In this document: piece after piece, positions 25,187 through 35,110 of the stretch
Layout: each line of letters starts with the position of its first letter
How positions within the stretch are numbered: the stretch's first letter is position 1
From: an uncultured Christensenellaceae bacterium
Lineage (GTDB): Bacteria > Bacillota > Clostridia > Christensenellales > Borkfalkiaceae
Assembly (NCBI GenBank): GCA_910588465.1
Contig: CAJUOP010000003.1
Span: 53,447-117,446, forward strand
Direction of reading: 5' to 3'
DNA length: 64,000 nucleotides
Notes under the pieces: generated by a model
Told to the model about the DNA's origin: nothing
Seen by the model: only the letters and a program-made list of their open reading frames with translations
Database searches by the model: none
Position numbers and translations under genes: made by a program

Positions 25187-28100
25187 TTACTCCTCGATTC
25201 CGAGCGCCTCGTTCAACGTTGAGCCACAGTTCATTTGAATGTTGAGCTGATAAGACTCACCGCCCCACTTGAACCCATCACCGAAACCGATCGCCGCTAA
25301 CGTTCCGTTTTTGGGAAGACCCGTATCCCATTCGGCGATCTTCGTAACGGTTTGAGGGGTCAAGCCCGCATAAATTTCATATTTGCCGCTTTCGGTATTG
25401 TAAGCCCAAACCACATAGAACCCGTCGCCTTCGATAAAAGCGTTTTTCAACTCGGCAGATAGATTGTCGGTTCCTTGCCAATTATCAAGCGAGTAGAATT
25501 TGAACGCATTCTCATCCTGCTTCCACCAAAGCGTAACGTTCTTTTCCACATTACCGACTTTCAGGTAAATACTGAACGTTTCATGTTTATCGCCCGAATT
25601 TTTCAAAAATTCCTTCGACTCAGCGGGAAGAGAAATTTTAGTTGCGACAAAGGTGCTGCCCTGTGCAATATCAACCGTATTGAGCCACAGCGTTGCTCCA
25701 TCAGGCTGCGTGTTGTAAACAAATTCGCCCGTAGCCAGATTTGCACTCACGATTCTGTTATTCGCAAGAGCGGCGTCATCGAACATCTTCGCCAAATCGA
25801 GGGTGATTTCTTCCGCGTCGATATAAATTTCGCCGAGCGAAACGGTCACATTTCCGACAACCGCCGTCGCCGTCCAGCGATCCATCATCATGTTTTCAAT
25901 CACGGCATTGTCGCCGAGCGTAACCGTTTTCGTTTCTCCGTTTCTTTGGAACGTTATAACAAGTCCGTCCGCATTCCACTTATCGTCCGCACTAAACGAA
26001 ACATTGCCGTAAGGAATTTGCTCGAACTCCGCAACTACCGTGTTTGCACCAGCTACGGGATAGAAGGAATATTCCGTCTTGTTGCCCGAGATCACAACGC
26101 CGTTTACGGTGAGCTGTTTCAATCGGTAATTCGAATTAGGCGTGATTTCAAGCGTGATCTTTTCCCATACGGAATAGGTATCTCCCGAAGTCTTTGTCAC
26201 CGTACCGTTCTGACCTTGCGTGAGCTCGAACGTAGGAGTTTCAAAATTGGGAAGCGTTGTCGTGATCTCGAACGGAATCCGCATGGGATTTACCCACTCC
26301 GCGAAAAATCCAAGCTGAACGGTATCCTCCGCGTACTTCGAATCCACTTCGACCGCGCCGACGATTTCGCCTTCAACCATCGCGAGAATCAAGTTCGCCT
26401 TTCTTATAAGCGAAACTTCCAATCCGTCGCCGTTGAATTTAGCAAGCCATTCCGATTTTAACGGAGCGCAGCCGTTTAAGTTAAACTTGCCGTTCAAACG
26501 AGCAAAGCTGTCTTGCTTGAAGTTATAATAATCTCTTACGCTCGCATATCCCGAATGATGTTCTCCATCATACCAGAAGTGAAGCGTAACGTTGCTTGCG
26601 TCGTCGAATGTATCGAAGCCAAGCTGTACACCCTCTTTATCGGAGAACGCAAGCAGAAAGCCCATACGCTGATTCCAAATACTTTCGCGATTGAAGATCG
26701 CCGTTACCATCACGTCGTTATATCTCTCGTTGGCGGTCACGTTGAGATGCCCGCCGCTACCCGTCACGTTAATGTAACTCTCTTCGTCGTTCTGATGCGA
26801 AAGATCCACCTTATCCGCGCCGATTCCGTTGGTATTGTTCACTGCAAGCATATCGTATTCGAGCACAATTGCCGTTTCGTATGCCGTATCTTTTTCCACG
26901 GTAATCGTTCCGCTAAGGTGATTTGCAATTTTCAGCGTATATTCGCCCGTAAGTACTTTATTTACGTTCAGTTTCCCATTCGAAAGCGAACCCGAATACG
27001 TTTGATTTTTGCCAACCAGCTCGAACGCAGCGTTTTCGGCAATCGAATTGCCGGTAACGCCGTGCTTTTTGCCCGTAACGGTCGCATTCACCGAGCCGTA
27101 TTCTTTTGCCTTGAACACAACCGAAATGTTTACAATATTCGTCGCCGTGGTCGTATACGTTCCGTCCGTAAGCTTGGTGATCTCCCGCCCGTTCACAAAC
27201 AACGTATCGAATACATAATCTTCGGTCGGCGTAACCGTGACAACGAGCTTGTCGCCGTAAGCAAACGTTTGCCGGTTCAGCGTAACGCTGCCCTGCGCCG
27301 CATCGACGGGAGCAACCGTAACCTTCGAAGCGGCGGGCGCTTTCGCCTGCGCCTCTGCGCGGAAGTAATATTTAACGCTCGGAACGGCGTTCCATACAAG
27401 CATACCGCCCTTTGCAAGCGTTGCTTCATACTCGTCGGCAAGGGTTACGGAATGAACTACCTGCCCGTTTACAAGCACCTTTACCGTTTTACCTGTGCGC
27501 GCAAGCGTCACTTCCAAGCCGTCGCCCTCGTAGCAGTCCTGCTCGCCCGCGGAGAGCGTGTACTCCCACTCGTCGTTTAAGTAAGAATAGCCTTGCTCCG
27601 TTCCGTAACCCCAACCCGACATTTCGCTGTCGCACTTGATTTTACCGTTATCGACGGAAACGGAATAGATCGCCTGATTTTCGAAGAAGAGGACAATAAA
27701 CTGTCTGTTTACGTTTGCCTTCTGCACGCGGGCAGTATACGCGATATCGGTATAATACTCGTTCGTTGCCACGTTCAAGCCGTCTTCGCCCGTGATCGAA
27801 ACGTACGGGTCGGCGTCGTTGGTATGAGAGAAATCGTGATGCACGTCGTACCAGCCGCTCGGCGCGGTCGTGAGCATATCGTATTCCAGCTCGTGCCTGT
27901 TCTCGTCCGTCACTTTTTTGTCGCCGAAGCTATCGAAATATTCTACATTCTCGCGGTCGCAACGGTAATGCGCCTTAACGCCGGGGCTTCCCGTTACGGG
28001 GAGAACCTTTTGGATCGGCTTCATGTCGTGCCCGAGTGCGTCGATCACTGCGTCCTCCATGGGGGTTGCGCCCGCCTCGTCCGCAAAGTCGTTCTCGCAA

Positions 28101-28429
28101 CGGTTACAATGATAGTGTTCGTTTGCACCGTCCTCCGTACAGTCCGCAGCCTTCGCCTCCACATGGGTCACGCTGTGTCCGAGCGGGTCTGTTTTTTCCA
28201 CGTCGTCCCACTTGATTTCGTGTTTCCCCTCGATATCGGAAAAAATCTTGTCGCAGCCTTCGTCGGTGCATTTGTAATATGCCGAATGCCCGCCCTCGGT
28301 GCAGGTTGCCTGCGTTTCGGCCACCCGCTCGATCTTGTGTTTTTGTCCGCCGCACGCCGCAAACGTTGCCGCAGAACCGAGCAGAAGCGCGCTCGTTGCC
28401 AAAATGCCGATCAGTTTTTTGTGTTTCAT
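25187..28429 (-). CDS. Large surface lipoprotein with putative carbohydrate-binding and repeat domains
   Basis: 1080 residues. Lipobox TFAACGG. Residues about 30-130 hold two Cys-containing repeats (CTEGGHSAYYKCTDEGCDKIF; CTEDGANEHYHCNRCENDF). Two large beta-sandwich-like regions follow, each with a VxLSHxND- or DFSHTNDADPY-type start and a GDGLEVTLAR/GDGLEVSLIR phrase. They are separated by bacterial-repeat modules (GSVTLNRQTFAYGDKLVVTVTPTEDY; GTVTKTSGDTYSVWEKITLEITP) and end in a third sandwich. This fits a polysaccharide-binding surface protein working with the esterases and GH43. No catalytic residues recognised. Confidence 0.7.
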   Translation of the reverse strand: MKHKKLIGILATSALLLGSAATFAACGGQKHKIERVAETQATCTEGGHSAYYKCTDEGCDKIFSDIEGKHEIKWDDVEKTDPLGHSVTHVEAKAADCTEDGANEHYHCNRCENDFADEAGATPMEDAVIDALGHDMKPIQKVLPVTGSPGVKAHYRCDRENVEYFDSFGDKKVTDENRHELEYDMLTTAPSGWYDVHHDFSHTNDADPYVSITGEDGLNVATNEYYTDIAYTARVQKANVNRQFIVLFFENQAIYSVSVDNGKIKCDSEMSGWGYGTEQGYSYLNDEWEYTLSAGEQDCYEGDGLEVTLARTGKTVKVLVNGQVVHSVTLADEYEATLAKGGMLVWNAVPSVKYYFRAEAQAKAPAASKVTVAPVDAAQGSVTLNRQTFAYGDKLVVTVTPTEDYVFDTLFVNGREITKLTDGTYTTTATNIVNISVVFKAKEYGSVNATVTGKKHGVTGNSIAENAAFELVGKNQTYSGSLSNGKLNVNKVLTGEYTLKIANHLSGTITVEKDTAYETAIVLEYDMLAVNNTNGIGADKVDLSHQNDEESYINVTGSGGHLNVTANERYNDVMVTAIFNRESIWNQRMGFLLAFSDKEGVQLGFDTFDDASNVTLHFWYDGEHHSGYASVRDYYNFKQDSFARLNGKFNLNGCAPLKSEWLAKFNGDGLEVSLIRKANLILAMVEGEIVGAVEVDSKYAEDTVQLGFFAEWVNPMRIPFEITTTLPNFETPTFELTQGQNGTVTKTSGDTYSVWEKITLEITPNSNYRLKQLTVNGVVISGNKTEYSFYPVAGANTVVAEFEQIPYGNVSFSADDKWNADGLVITFQRNGETKTVTLGDNAVIENMMMDRWTATAVVGNVTVSLGEIYIDAEEITLDLAKMFDDAALANNRIVSANLATGEFVYNTQPDGATLWLNTVDIAQGSTFVATKISLPAESKEFLKNSGDKHETFSIYLKVGNVEKNVTLWWKQDENAFKFYSLDNWQGTDNLSAELKNAFIEGDGFYVVWAYNTESGKYEIYAGLTPQTVTKIAEWDTGLPKNGTLAAIGFGDGFKWGGESYQLNIQMNCGSTLNEALGIEE

Positions 28430-28472
28430 AATTCCTCCTTATTTCTATCAATCTTCGATTGACGCTTCCCGT

Positions 28473-29501
28473 TTAATTTTCGTCGGCAAACGTCGCGTTT
28501 ACCGAAATATCGCCTTTACACACAACCGAAAGTTTTCCGTTCTGCACGGAAGCGGTGAGATCCTGCACTGCGCCGCCGTTTTCCACTTCGATTTTTGCAA
28601 GTTTTTTACCGCTCTCGGGCGTTATGATAAACTCAACGATATCGCCCGTCACCGCATAGTCGTTTCCGTGGCTCTCCGCAACCGTTCCGCCGCCCGTCGC
28701 AGAAATCGCAAGCTTGTTGCTTACAAAGCCGTTTGCATTGAACGTATAGCCCCCCTTCGGATTCAGCCATCCGTAGAAAGAAAGTTCGTTACCGCCGAAG
28801 TCGTAGCGATCACGTTCGTTTTTCAGCGCCGAGCTCGTCGCGGCGTGATGGCAGATATCGATATTCATTGTGTCGGGACGGGTCGTCCGCCCGAACAACG
28901 AATAAGGCAAGAATATCTCGAACTGATATTCCTGACACGTTTCGCCCAACAGATCGCCCACGCGCTTTACCGCAATTTGAGGCGTGGTTTCCCTTGTAAG
29001 CGCCATGTTGCGGAAACTCCCGCCTGCCGAAATCTCCGCCCTGCGCACGTCGAGCTGTTCGCCCGCCGTTGCCGTGATTTCGTAAAAGCCGTCCTGCCAC
29101 GTATTTGCCTCTCCGAACGCGAAGTAAAATTCAAGTCCGCTGTTCCAGGAGGAAATTTTTGCCGCATTGTAGTAGACGATTGTACTCTCCTCTACGTGCG
29201 CGGCAAGATAAATGCCGTTTTTGCCCGTGTAAGTCGTCAGCCTTACGTCCGCCGTGACCTGCCCCAAACGCTTTTTGCCGTAAAACCAATTTCTGCCCGT
29301 GTAAAAATCTTCGGTAAATTCGCCGTCGAGCGTGACCTCTTCATCGAGAACGGCGGTACTTTTTTTATAACGTTCGAAAGTATACTCCCGATTCGAATTT
29401 ATTACGTTGTACTGCGTTTCGCTATTGCACGCCGCCAAAGCTCCGCATGACGCCGCAAGCGTAATTGCCGAAAGCGCAACCGCAAGCAATTTCTTTTTCA
29501 T
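28473..29501 (-). CDS. Lipoprotein with CBM9/DOMON-like sugar-binding domain
   Basis: 342 residues; lipobox ALAACNS. Residues about 45-260 have the CBM9-like pattern DEEVTLDGEFTEDFY, LTTYTGKNGIYLAAHVEE, FYFAFGEANTWQDGFYEI, and FEIFLPYSLFG. The C-terminal 80 residues form a bacterial-repeat module (ISATGGGTVAESHGNDYAVTGD) like those in the 1080-residue neighbour. Probably a surface sugar-binding protein. The gene lies between that neighbour and GH43, all co-directional. Confidence 0.7.
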   Translation of the reverse strand: MKKKLLAVALSAITLAASCGALAACNSETQYNVINSNREYTFERYKKSTAVLDEEVTLDGEFTEDFYTGRNWFYGKKRLGQVTADVRLTTYTGKNGIYLAAHVEESTIVYYNAAKISSWNSGLEFYFAFGEANTWQDGFYEITATAGEQLDVRRAEISAGGSFRNMALTRETTPQIAVKRVGDLLGETCQEYQFEIFLPYSLFGRTTRPDTMNIDICHHAATSSALKNERDRYDFGGNELSFYGWLNPKGGYTFNANGFVSNKLAISATGGGTVAESHGNDYAVTGDIVEFIITPESGKKLAKIEVENGGAVQDLTASVQNGKLSVVCKGDISVNATFADEN

Positions 29502-29513
29502 CTTCTTCCCTCC

Positions 29514-31379
29514 TTATTGCACCTTGCCGAGCACGGCGATCTCGGCAATGCCGACCTGCGTTTGATTTTCGGGAACTTCCACCGTGAATTTGATCTGCTT
29601 TACCTTGATTGCATCGAATTCCGCATACACTCCGCCGCCGCGTACCGTGTTGCGCACCGAACCGTCGAAACTGCTGATGACGATATTCGAGCGCTCGTCG
29701 AGGTTTAATTCGGCAATGTAATAAGTGATTTCCTGTCCGTTTTCCTCACCGATAAATTCGATATTCTTGGTCTTGCGGAATACCTCTTCTTTAAGCTTGG
29801 AGTCGTAAACCATAAATCCGCGCACGGTTTTCAGTTCGTTGAACGTGATAGAGAACGTGCTCGTTTGAGTAATCTGCGTTTCCTTCACGTGTGCGTTTAC
29901 AAAGTCCTGATTGACGACAGTATTCATCGAAAGCAATCCGTCATTCATATACTCGGCGGAAGAGCCGTTCGCTAATTTGCCGCTTTCCAGCTTTATAGTC
30001 CCCTGCTCTGCAATGTTTTTGTATTCCGCTTCGTTATCGAATCTGGGCTGTACGGTCACGGTCGGTCCGTTCACGTACATGACCTCGATCTCGTTTCCGT
30101 CGATATCCTCGGTTTTCAACCATTTGATCTCGTCTAAGGCAAGTTCTCTTCCGCCGTCCGTCGTACCGTATACCGAATGGCGGTGATAAGCAATATACAA
30201 TTTGTCGCCGATTTCAAAGAAAGAATGGTGTCCCGTTCCCGAAGCCTTAGTGTTTCCGCCTGCATCGTAGCTTAAGAGCACGCCGTTTTCTGCTTCGGTG
30301 AGTTTACGGAAGGGTCCGAGCGGCGAATCGCCGACCGCCTGCACGACGCCGTATCCGGGATCACCGTATCCGCAATAGGAGAGCGTGAGATAATATTTCC
30401 CGTTATGATAATAAGCTTCGGGTCCCTCGTTGACGAGCGCCGTACCCGCCAGCTCGAACCATAATGTCTCCACTTCTTCTCCGGCTTTCGCCCTATTATA
30501 ATCCTCTATCGTCGAATAACCCACGCGCGTTACCACCTCTGCCGTGGAATAATCGGGCTTGAACCAGTTATCGCATTGAATAGCCAAAATTCCGCGATCT
30601 AATCCCGAATAATAGGGATCGTCAAGCGAAACGTAGAGATACTTTTCGCCCCCGTGCGCTTCGTCCGTTTCGGGAACGATAAACGGGTGCGGATCGATCG
30701 TGGGAATATGCGTCGTCGAAATCGACGTTCCGTATTTTTGATTTAACACCGCGCCGAATTTGACGGGATCGAAATAAGTGTATTTGTCGAAAGCGTTCTG
30801 AAAATCGTCCTTCGTCAACGGCGAATCATTATCGGAGTACGTATGCACGTTCTCTGCACCAAAGCAGCTCTCCGCGTCCGAAAAGTCCACGAGCTCGAAG
30901 GGCCCGTAAGGACGATCCGAAGTTGCAAGATATAACACGCAGGAAGCACCTGATTGCGCGGTCGCGCTGAAAAAGTACAAATACTTTTCCGTTTCCTCGT
31001 CGTAGATCACTTCGGGAGCCCACCGGTCTGCCCAACCGCTCGGCGTTTCCAAAATCGTGCCCATGAATTCCCACTCGATAAAGTCCTTCGTGCGGGAGGT
31101 CGTCATATCGTTTGTCGCATAGATGTAGTAGTATCCGTCGCGCGAGGTATTGTCGAAAACCTGCGGATCGGCAAGCTCCATGATGCGCGCTGCATTTACG
31201 TTGGAACGCCACAGCTCGCGGTTGTATTCGGGAACGTCGTGAAGCTCGCTCGTGTATTCCGTGCCGTCGTAATATGGCAGTTCGAGCACGGTTTTTGTTT
31301 CCGACCCGCAGCCCGCAAGCGCCGCCGCGGCAAGACAGCCCGTAAGCGCGATACAAACTGTTTTTGTTATTTTCCTCAT
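29514..31379 (-). CDS. GH43-family lipoprotein (arabinosidase/xylosidase type)
   Basis: 621 residues, lipobox AALAGCG, so surface-anchored. Five-bladed propeller motifs: MELADPQVFDN (general base Asp), DRWAPEVIYDEETEKYLYFFS, TIDPHPFIVPETDE, and NEGPEAYYHNGKYYLTLSYCGYG (acid Glu). The C-terminal 180 residues form a beta-sandwich (possible CBM). Probably releases arabinose or xylose side chains outside the cell, feeding the importer encoded just upstream. 12-16 bp gaps on both sides. Confidence 0.88.
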   Translation of the reverse strand: MRKITKTVCIALTGCLAAAALAGCGSETKTVLELPYYDGTEYTSELHDVPEYNRELWRSNVNAARIMELADPQVFDNTSRDGYYYIYATNDMTTSRTKDFIEWEFMGTILETPSGWADRWAPEVIYDEETEKYLYFFSATAQSGASCVLYLATSDRPYGPFELVDFSDAESCFGAENVHTYSDNDSPLTKDDFQNAFDKYTYFDPVKFGAVLNQKYGTSISTTHIPTIDPHPFIVPETDEAHGGEKYLYVSLDDPYYSGLDRGILAIQCDNWFKPDYSTAEVVTRVGYSTIEDYNRAKAGEEVETLWFELAGTALVNEGPEAYYHNGKYYLTLSYCGYGDPGYGVVQAVGDSPLGPFRKLTEAENGVLLSYDAGGNTKASGTGHHSFFEIGDKLYIAYHRHSVYGTTDGGRELALDEIKWLKTEDIDGNEIEVMYVNGPTVTVQPRFDNEAEYKNIAEQGTIKLESGKLANGSSAEYMNDGLLSMNTVVNQDFVNAHVKETQITQTSTFSITFNELKTVRGFMVYDSKLKEEVFRKTKNIEFIGEENGQEITYYIAELNLDERSNIVISSFDGSVRNTVRGGGVYAEFDAIKVKQIKFTVEVPENQTQVGIAEIAVLGKVQ

Positions 31380-31395
31380 AGTTTTCTCCTTGTTT

Positions 31396-32286
31396 TTATT
31401 CTTTTCCGCCGCCTACCGCGATTCCCGCAATGAAGAACTTCTGCACGAAGCAATACAGCAGGAGCATGGGAAGAAGCCCGACGAGCGCAGAAGCGCACTG
31501 CACGTTTTTGTAACCGCCCTCCGAACCGACGAACGAAACGATCTGCGACATGGAAAGCTGCAACGTCCACATAGATTTATTGCCGACGAGATACAAAAGC
31601 GGTCCCTGATAATCGTTGTAGCCGCCCACAAACGCAAAGATAAATTGCGCTAAAAACGCGGGAATCGAAAGCGGGATCATCATGCGGAAGTAAATTCCGA
31701 TCGTACCGACGCCGTCGATTTTAGCCGCCTCCACGATTTCTTTGTTGATCCCCTCGAAATACATTCTCAAAAAGAAAATCGTTCCCGCACTTCCGAACAT
31801 TCCCGGAATAAATAGCGGCAGAATGCTCTTTTGCCAGCCGATTGCCGAATAGAACAAATAGCTCACCATGCCGAACGCGCCGAGCGGAATACTCATGGTC
31901 GCGATTTCGATCATAAACAGAATGTTTTTCCCCGGCACTTTCACTTTGGCGTAAACATACGCCGCCGCACCCGAAACGAGCAGTCCCACTATCGTAGGGA
32001 TCGTCGTCATCCAAAGCGTATTCAAAAATCCGCGCAATATGGACGGCACACCGCCGACCGCATACGGATCGTTTTTGAACAGCACCTCGTACCCTTCGGT
32101 AGAAAACTTCGGCGCCCATACGAATCCGATGCTGTGCGAAATCTCGTAGTCGGAAGCAAACGAAGTGATAATAATGATAATAAACGGCAAAACGAGAATC
32201 AGGAAATAAATTGCCAATCCGATATAAGTGACGATATCGGCAATCAGTTTCGTTCTGCGTTTGGAGGAAGTTTTTTCGTTTCTCAT
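31396..32286 (-). CDS. ABC sugar transporter permease (MalG/MsmG type)
   Basis: 296 residues, six hydrophobic segments (first at about 18-40). The EAA loop reads EGINKEIVEAAKIDGVGTIGIYFRMMIPLS, which contacts the ATPase. It overlaps the upstream permease gene by 4 bp. No ATPase gene is present in the cluster, so a shared MsmK-type ATPase elsewhere in the genome is presumed, as is common for CUT1 importers in Firmicutes. Confidence 0.93.
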   Translation of the reverse strand: MRNEKTSSKRRTKLIADIVTYIGLAIYFLILVLPFIIIIITSFASDYEISHSIGFVWAPKFSTEGYEVLFKNDPYAVGGVPSILRGFLNTLWMTTIPTIVGLLVSGAAAYVYAKVKVPGKNILFMIEIATMSIPLGAFGMVSYLFYSAIGWQKSILPLFIPGMFGSAGTIFFLRMYFEGINKEIVEAAKIDGVGTIGIYFRMMIPLSIPAFLAQFIFAFVGGYNDYQGPLLYLVGNKSMWTLQLSMSQIVSFVGSEGGYKNVQCASALVGLLPMLLLYCFVQKFFIAGIAVGGGKE

Positions 32287-33275
32287 AACGCTTCCTCCTT
32301 TTTATTCCGCCAGCGTAACAGCAGGAACGACGGAATAAAGGTAATAATAAACATAAACCAACTCATAACCGCCGCAGTCGGCATACGCGCCGACTTTACG
32401 CCTTCGAGATAGATATAATACATGGCGGTAAGTCCCATATCGTTCCGCCCTGCAACCTGATCCCAGTTAATGGGCGCCATGATCGTCGCTTCGCCGAAGA
32501 TCCCCATCCCCGCCGTAACGCCCGCCATGGCAAGATAGAGCGTAGTAGGCGCAATTCCGGGAAGCGTTACGTGTACAAAACGCTGAAAGCCGTTTGCCCC
32601 GTCAAGTTGCGCCGCCTCGTGACGCGCAGGATTTACCGCTTTGAACGCTGCAATATACATAACGATACCGTATCCCGGCGCGCGCCAGACGATCGAAACG
32701 AAGATCGCCCAGGTAAGCGTTGCGGGATTGTCGGGATTATCCAGCCAGTTGATATTCGTACCGAGAATACTGTTGAGAACTCCCCCGCGCGTGATTCCGT
32801 CTGCTTGCAGACTTCCGTCGAAAATCCACATCCACATGACCGAAATGGCGATCGTAGAACAGATATACGGTACGAAATAAATGATCTGAAAAATTTTCGA
32901 ACCTTTTACGTCGCGAGACAAAAGCGCCGCCATTACAAGAGCGATGAACAGCGATACGAACTGCGTTGCCAGCAACCAAAGCGTAATTCCGATCGAATGC
33001 CAGAATCTTCCGTCCGTAAAAACTGCGGAAAAATTCGCGAAGTTGTTCCATTTCAGCGAGTCGAGATCGAAACGGTCCATATCGGCAAACTGAATGATGA
33101 AGGAAATGACAACGGGAAAGCCGCTGAAAATCAGATAGCCGACAAGCGGGATCAGCAGAATAATCAAACCGACAATGCTTTCCTTCGTCCACTTTGTCTT
33201 TTTACGCGGCGGCTTTCGGGTCTCGCTCCGCCCCTCAGCCGATACCGCCGTTATGATTTCTTCCCTCGTTTCCAT
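32283..33275 (-). CDS. ABC sugar transporter permease (MalF/MsmF type)
   Basis: 330 residues. A basic N-terminal tail of about 28 residues precedes six membrane segments. The EAA loop is AVNPARHEAAQLDGANGFQRFVHVTLPGI, with the conserved E-A-A-x-x-D-G-A pattern. Partner of the 31396-32286 permease, which it overlaps, and 1 bp downstream of the binding protein, the normal CUT1 gene order. Confidence 0.93.
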   Translation of the reverse strand: METREEIITAVSAEGRSETRKPPRKKTKWTKESIVGLIILLIPLVGYLIFSGFPVVISFIIQFADMDRFDLDSLKWNNFANFSAVFTDGRFWHSIGITLWLLATQFVSLFIALVMAALLSRDVKGSKIFQIIYFVPYICSTIAISVMWMWIFDGSLQADGITRGGVLNSILGTNINWLDNPDNPATLTWAIFVSIVWRAPGYGIVMYIAAFKAVNPARHEAAQLDGANGFQRFVHVTLPGIAPTTLYLAMAGVTAGMGIFGEATIMAPINWDQVAGRNDMGLTAMYYIYLEGVKSARMPTAAVMSWFMFIITFIPSFLLLRWRNKKEEAL

Positions 33276-33276
33276 T

Positions 33277-35061
33277 TTAATATCTTCCCTTTATCACGAT
33301 CTTCATGCCGTTAATTGCCGTTTCTGCCGCCGACTTTTTATTTGTGAAGAAGTCTGCAAACGCCATGTTCCCGAAACGAACTTCGTCATTAAAATCACCC
33401 GACCAATCTTTGACCCAATTGCCGTTCTGGAAGTAAGCCCAGTCGCCGATGTCGCCGCCCTTCGCAGTGAGCGAACGTGCATATAAATTGATGTCGGTGC
33501 GCGTTTTCAGATAATCGTCGGAAAAAGACACGCTCGTCTGATTGGGCACAACGCCCGTTTGCGCTAATATCTTCTGTCCGTCGGGTCCCGCCGCCCAGCA
33601 AATAAACTTCCAGCTTGCTTCGTACATTTCGGAGTTGGAATTTTTGGGAATTACAAGCGTCTGCGCCTTCGAACATGCGGCAATCTTGCCCTTTACAGGC
33701 GTACCGCTTTCGGTGCCGTCGGCAGTTTTGAGCGCGCCCGTATAACCGTCTTTCCCGATGACTTTCAAATATTCGTTCCCAAACGTTTCTGCGCCGTCAT
33801 AATAAACGCTTCCGCCCGCGTACTCACGGTACTGCTGGCAAGGCGCGATATCATAGTTCCCGCGCATATTTCTATCTAATTCGGCAAGCGTGACGTCGCC
33901 GAGCGTTGCCATCGCCACCAGCTCCGAAGTAAACGCAGTGGTCCGGTCCGCAGAATCGGGATAAGAAATACCGTAGCCGGGTACGCCGTCGTCGTAAGAT
34001 TTACCTTCCGGTATAGGAAAACGGTTGATTTCCGCAATCGCTTCATAAGTAGAAGGCAATGCCGTAAGACCATCCGTCGAAGTAAGCTTTACTTTGTCTT
34101 CGTAGCGCAACGTCTCGCCTGCCGCATAGTGAACGTTGTTTACGGTCACGCCGTCTTTTGCGGTTACAAGGTAGTTCGGCGTCGTGTCGCCGAGCGTGAA
34201 TTTGTACTTTTCACCGTTGTATCCTACGCAATCGCCGCCGACCGACCAGGCATAATTGAACCACCATTCGGATACGTAACCATAGGCCGTAGGCGAAGTC
34301 GGATTATATCCCGTTCCGTTTTCCTTCGTCTTTGTAAAGCATTTTGCGAGATAGCGCATTTCTTCCCAGTTCATGGGAATGCGGTTGTTAAACACCTTAT
34401 AAACCGTTTCGCCCGCAAGATTCGTTGACGAAACCGCCCCGTCGAAAGGCGAATTCAGATATTCCGCATAGCCGTGCGGCTGTAAGGAAGGATACTGCGT
34501 TTGCAGATTTTCTTCTTCGCAGGAAACGATATTGATTTTGTAATCGTTAAACGCTCTTTTGTTGTATAAAACGACAAACGGCGTAGAACCGAACGGCAAT
34601 CCAACAAGCTTTTGTCCCTCGCCGGCATACGAAATTCCGCCCGAGTTACGCGTGAAACGGTTGCGGTTTGCAAGACCTGCGGGAACGTCGTTCTCGTTAT
34701 AGAACTCTTTATCGTTTTCGTAATATTCCGTCAAATCCGCATAAAGACCGTCGACGGCAAAATCCTTGAATACCGTCTCGTCGATCGTCATGACGTTGGG
34801 GGAATCTTTGGTAAGGTACGGACGCGCACCCGTGCTGATTCCGCCCGTCAATTCGGGACGGACGTACACGCCGTCGATTTTTCCCTGCCCCTCGTTGTAA
34901 GTACGGGCAAGTTCTTCGTAGTACTTGTTTGCCGTGATCGTGGCATCATACCAGAACGAAATTTCCGTCGTGCCCTCCGGTACGTCGTCTCCGCACGCGG
35001 CAAGCGGCATAAGCATACACGCGCCAAGTGCAAGAGCGGCAAGTTTCAGTGATTTTTTCAT
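33277..35061 (-). CDS. ABC sugar transporter substrate-binding lipoprotein
   Basis: 594 residues; lipobox LMPLAACGD. The N-terminus EISFWYDATITANKYYEELARTYNE and the later PFGSTPFVVLYNKRAFNDY are typical of CUT1 solute-binding proteins. The length is large (usual 420-450), with extra segments in the second lobe (about 185-330), suggesting an oligosaccharide ligand. It is the promoter-proximal transporter gene, 49 bp downstream of the AraC regulator. Confidence 0.9.
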   Translation of the reverse strand: MKKSLKLAALALGACMLMPLAACGDDVPEGTTEISFWYDATITANKYYEELARTYNEGQGKIDGVYVRPELTGGISTGARPYLTKDSPNVMTIDETVFKDFAVDGLYADLTEYYENDKEFYNENDVPAGLANRNRFTRNSGGISYAGEGQKLVGLPFGSTPFVVLYNKRAFNDYKINIVSCEEENLQTQYPSLQPHGYAEYLNSPFDGAVSSTNLAGETVYKVFNNRIPMNWEEMRYLAKCFTKTKENGTGYNPTSPTAYGYVSEWWFNYAWSVGGDCVGYNGEKYKFTLGDTTPNYLVTAKDGVTVNNVHYAAGETLRYEDKVKLTSTDGLTALPSTYEAIAEINRFPIPEGKSYDDGVPGYGISYPDSADRTTAFTSELVAMATLGDVTLAELDRNMRGNYDIAPCQQYREYAGGSVYYDGAETFGNEYLKVIGKDGYTGALKTADGTESGTPVKGKIAACSKAQTLVIPKNSNSEMYEASWKFICWAAGPDGQKILAQTGVVPNQTSVSFSDDYLKTRTDINLYARSLTAKGGDIGDWAYFQNGNWVKDWSGDFNDEVRFGNMAFADFFTNKKSAAETAINGMKIVIKGRY

Positions 35062-35110
35062 GACTTTTCCTTCCTTATACTATTTATTTCCCGAATCCCA
35101 ATGAGTCGCC

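Noticed and set aside
25475..27580. Long plus-strand open frames (328 and 355 codons) opposite the 1080-residue lipoprotein
   Set aside because: Arg/His-rich antisense shadows of a well-supported minus-strand gene, without ribosome sites or family features.
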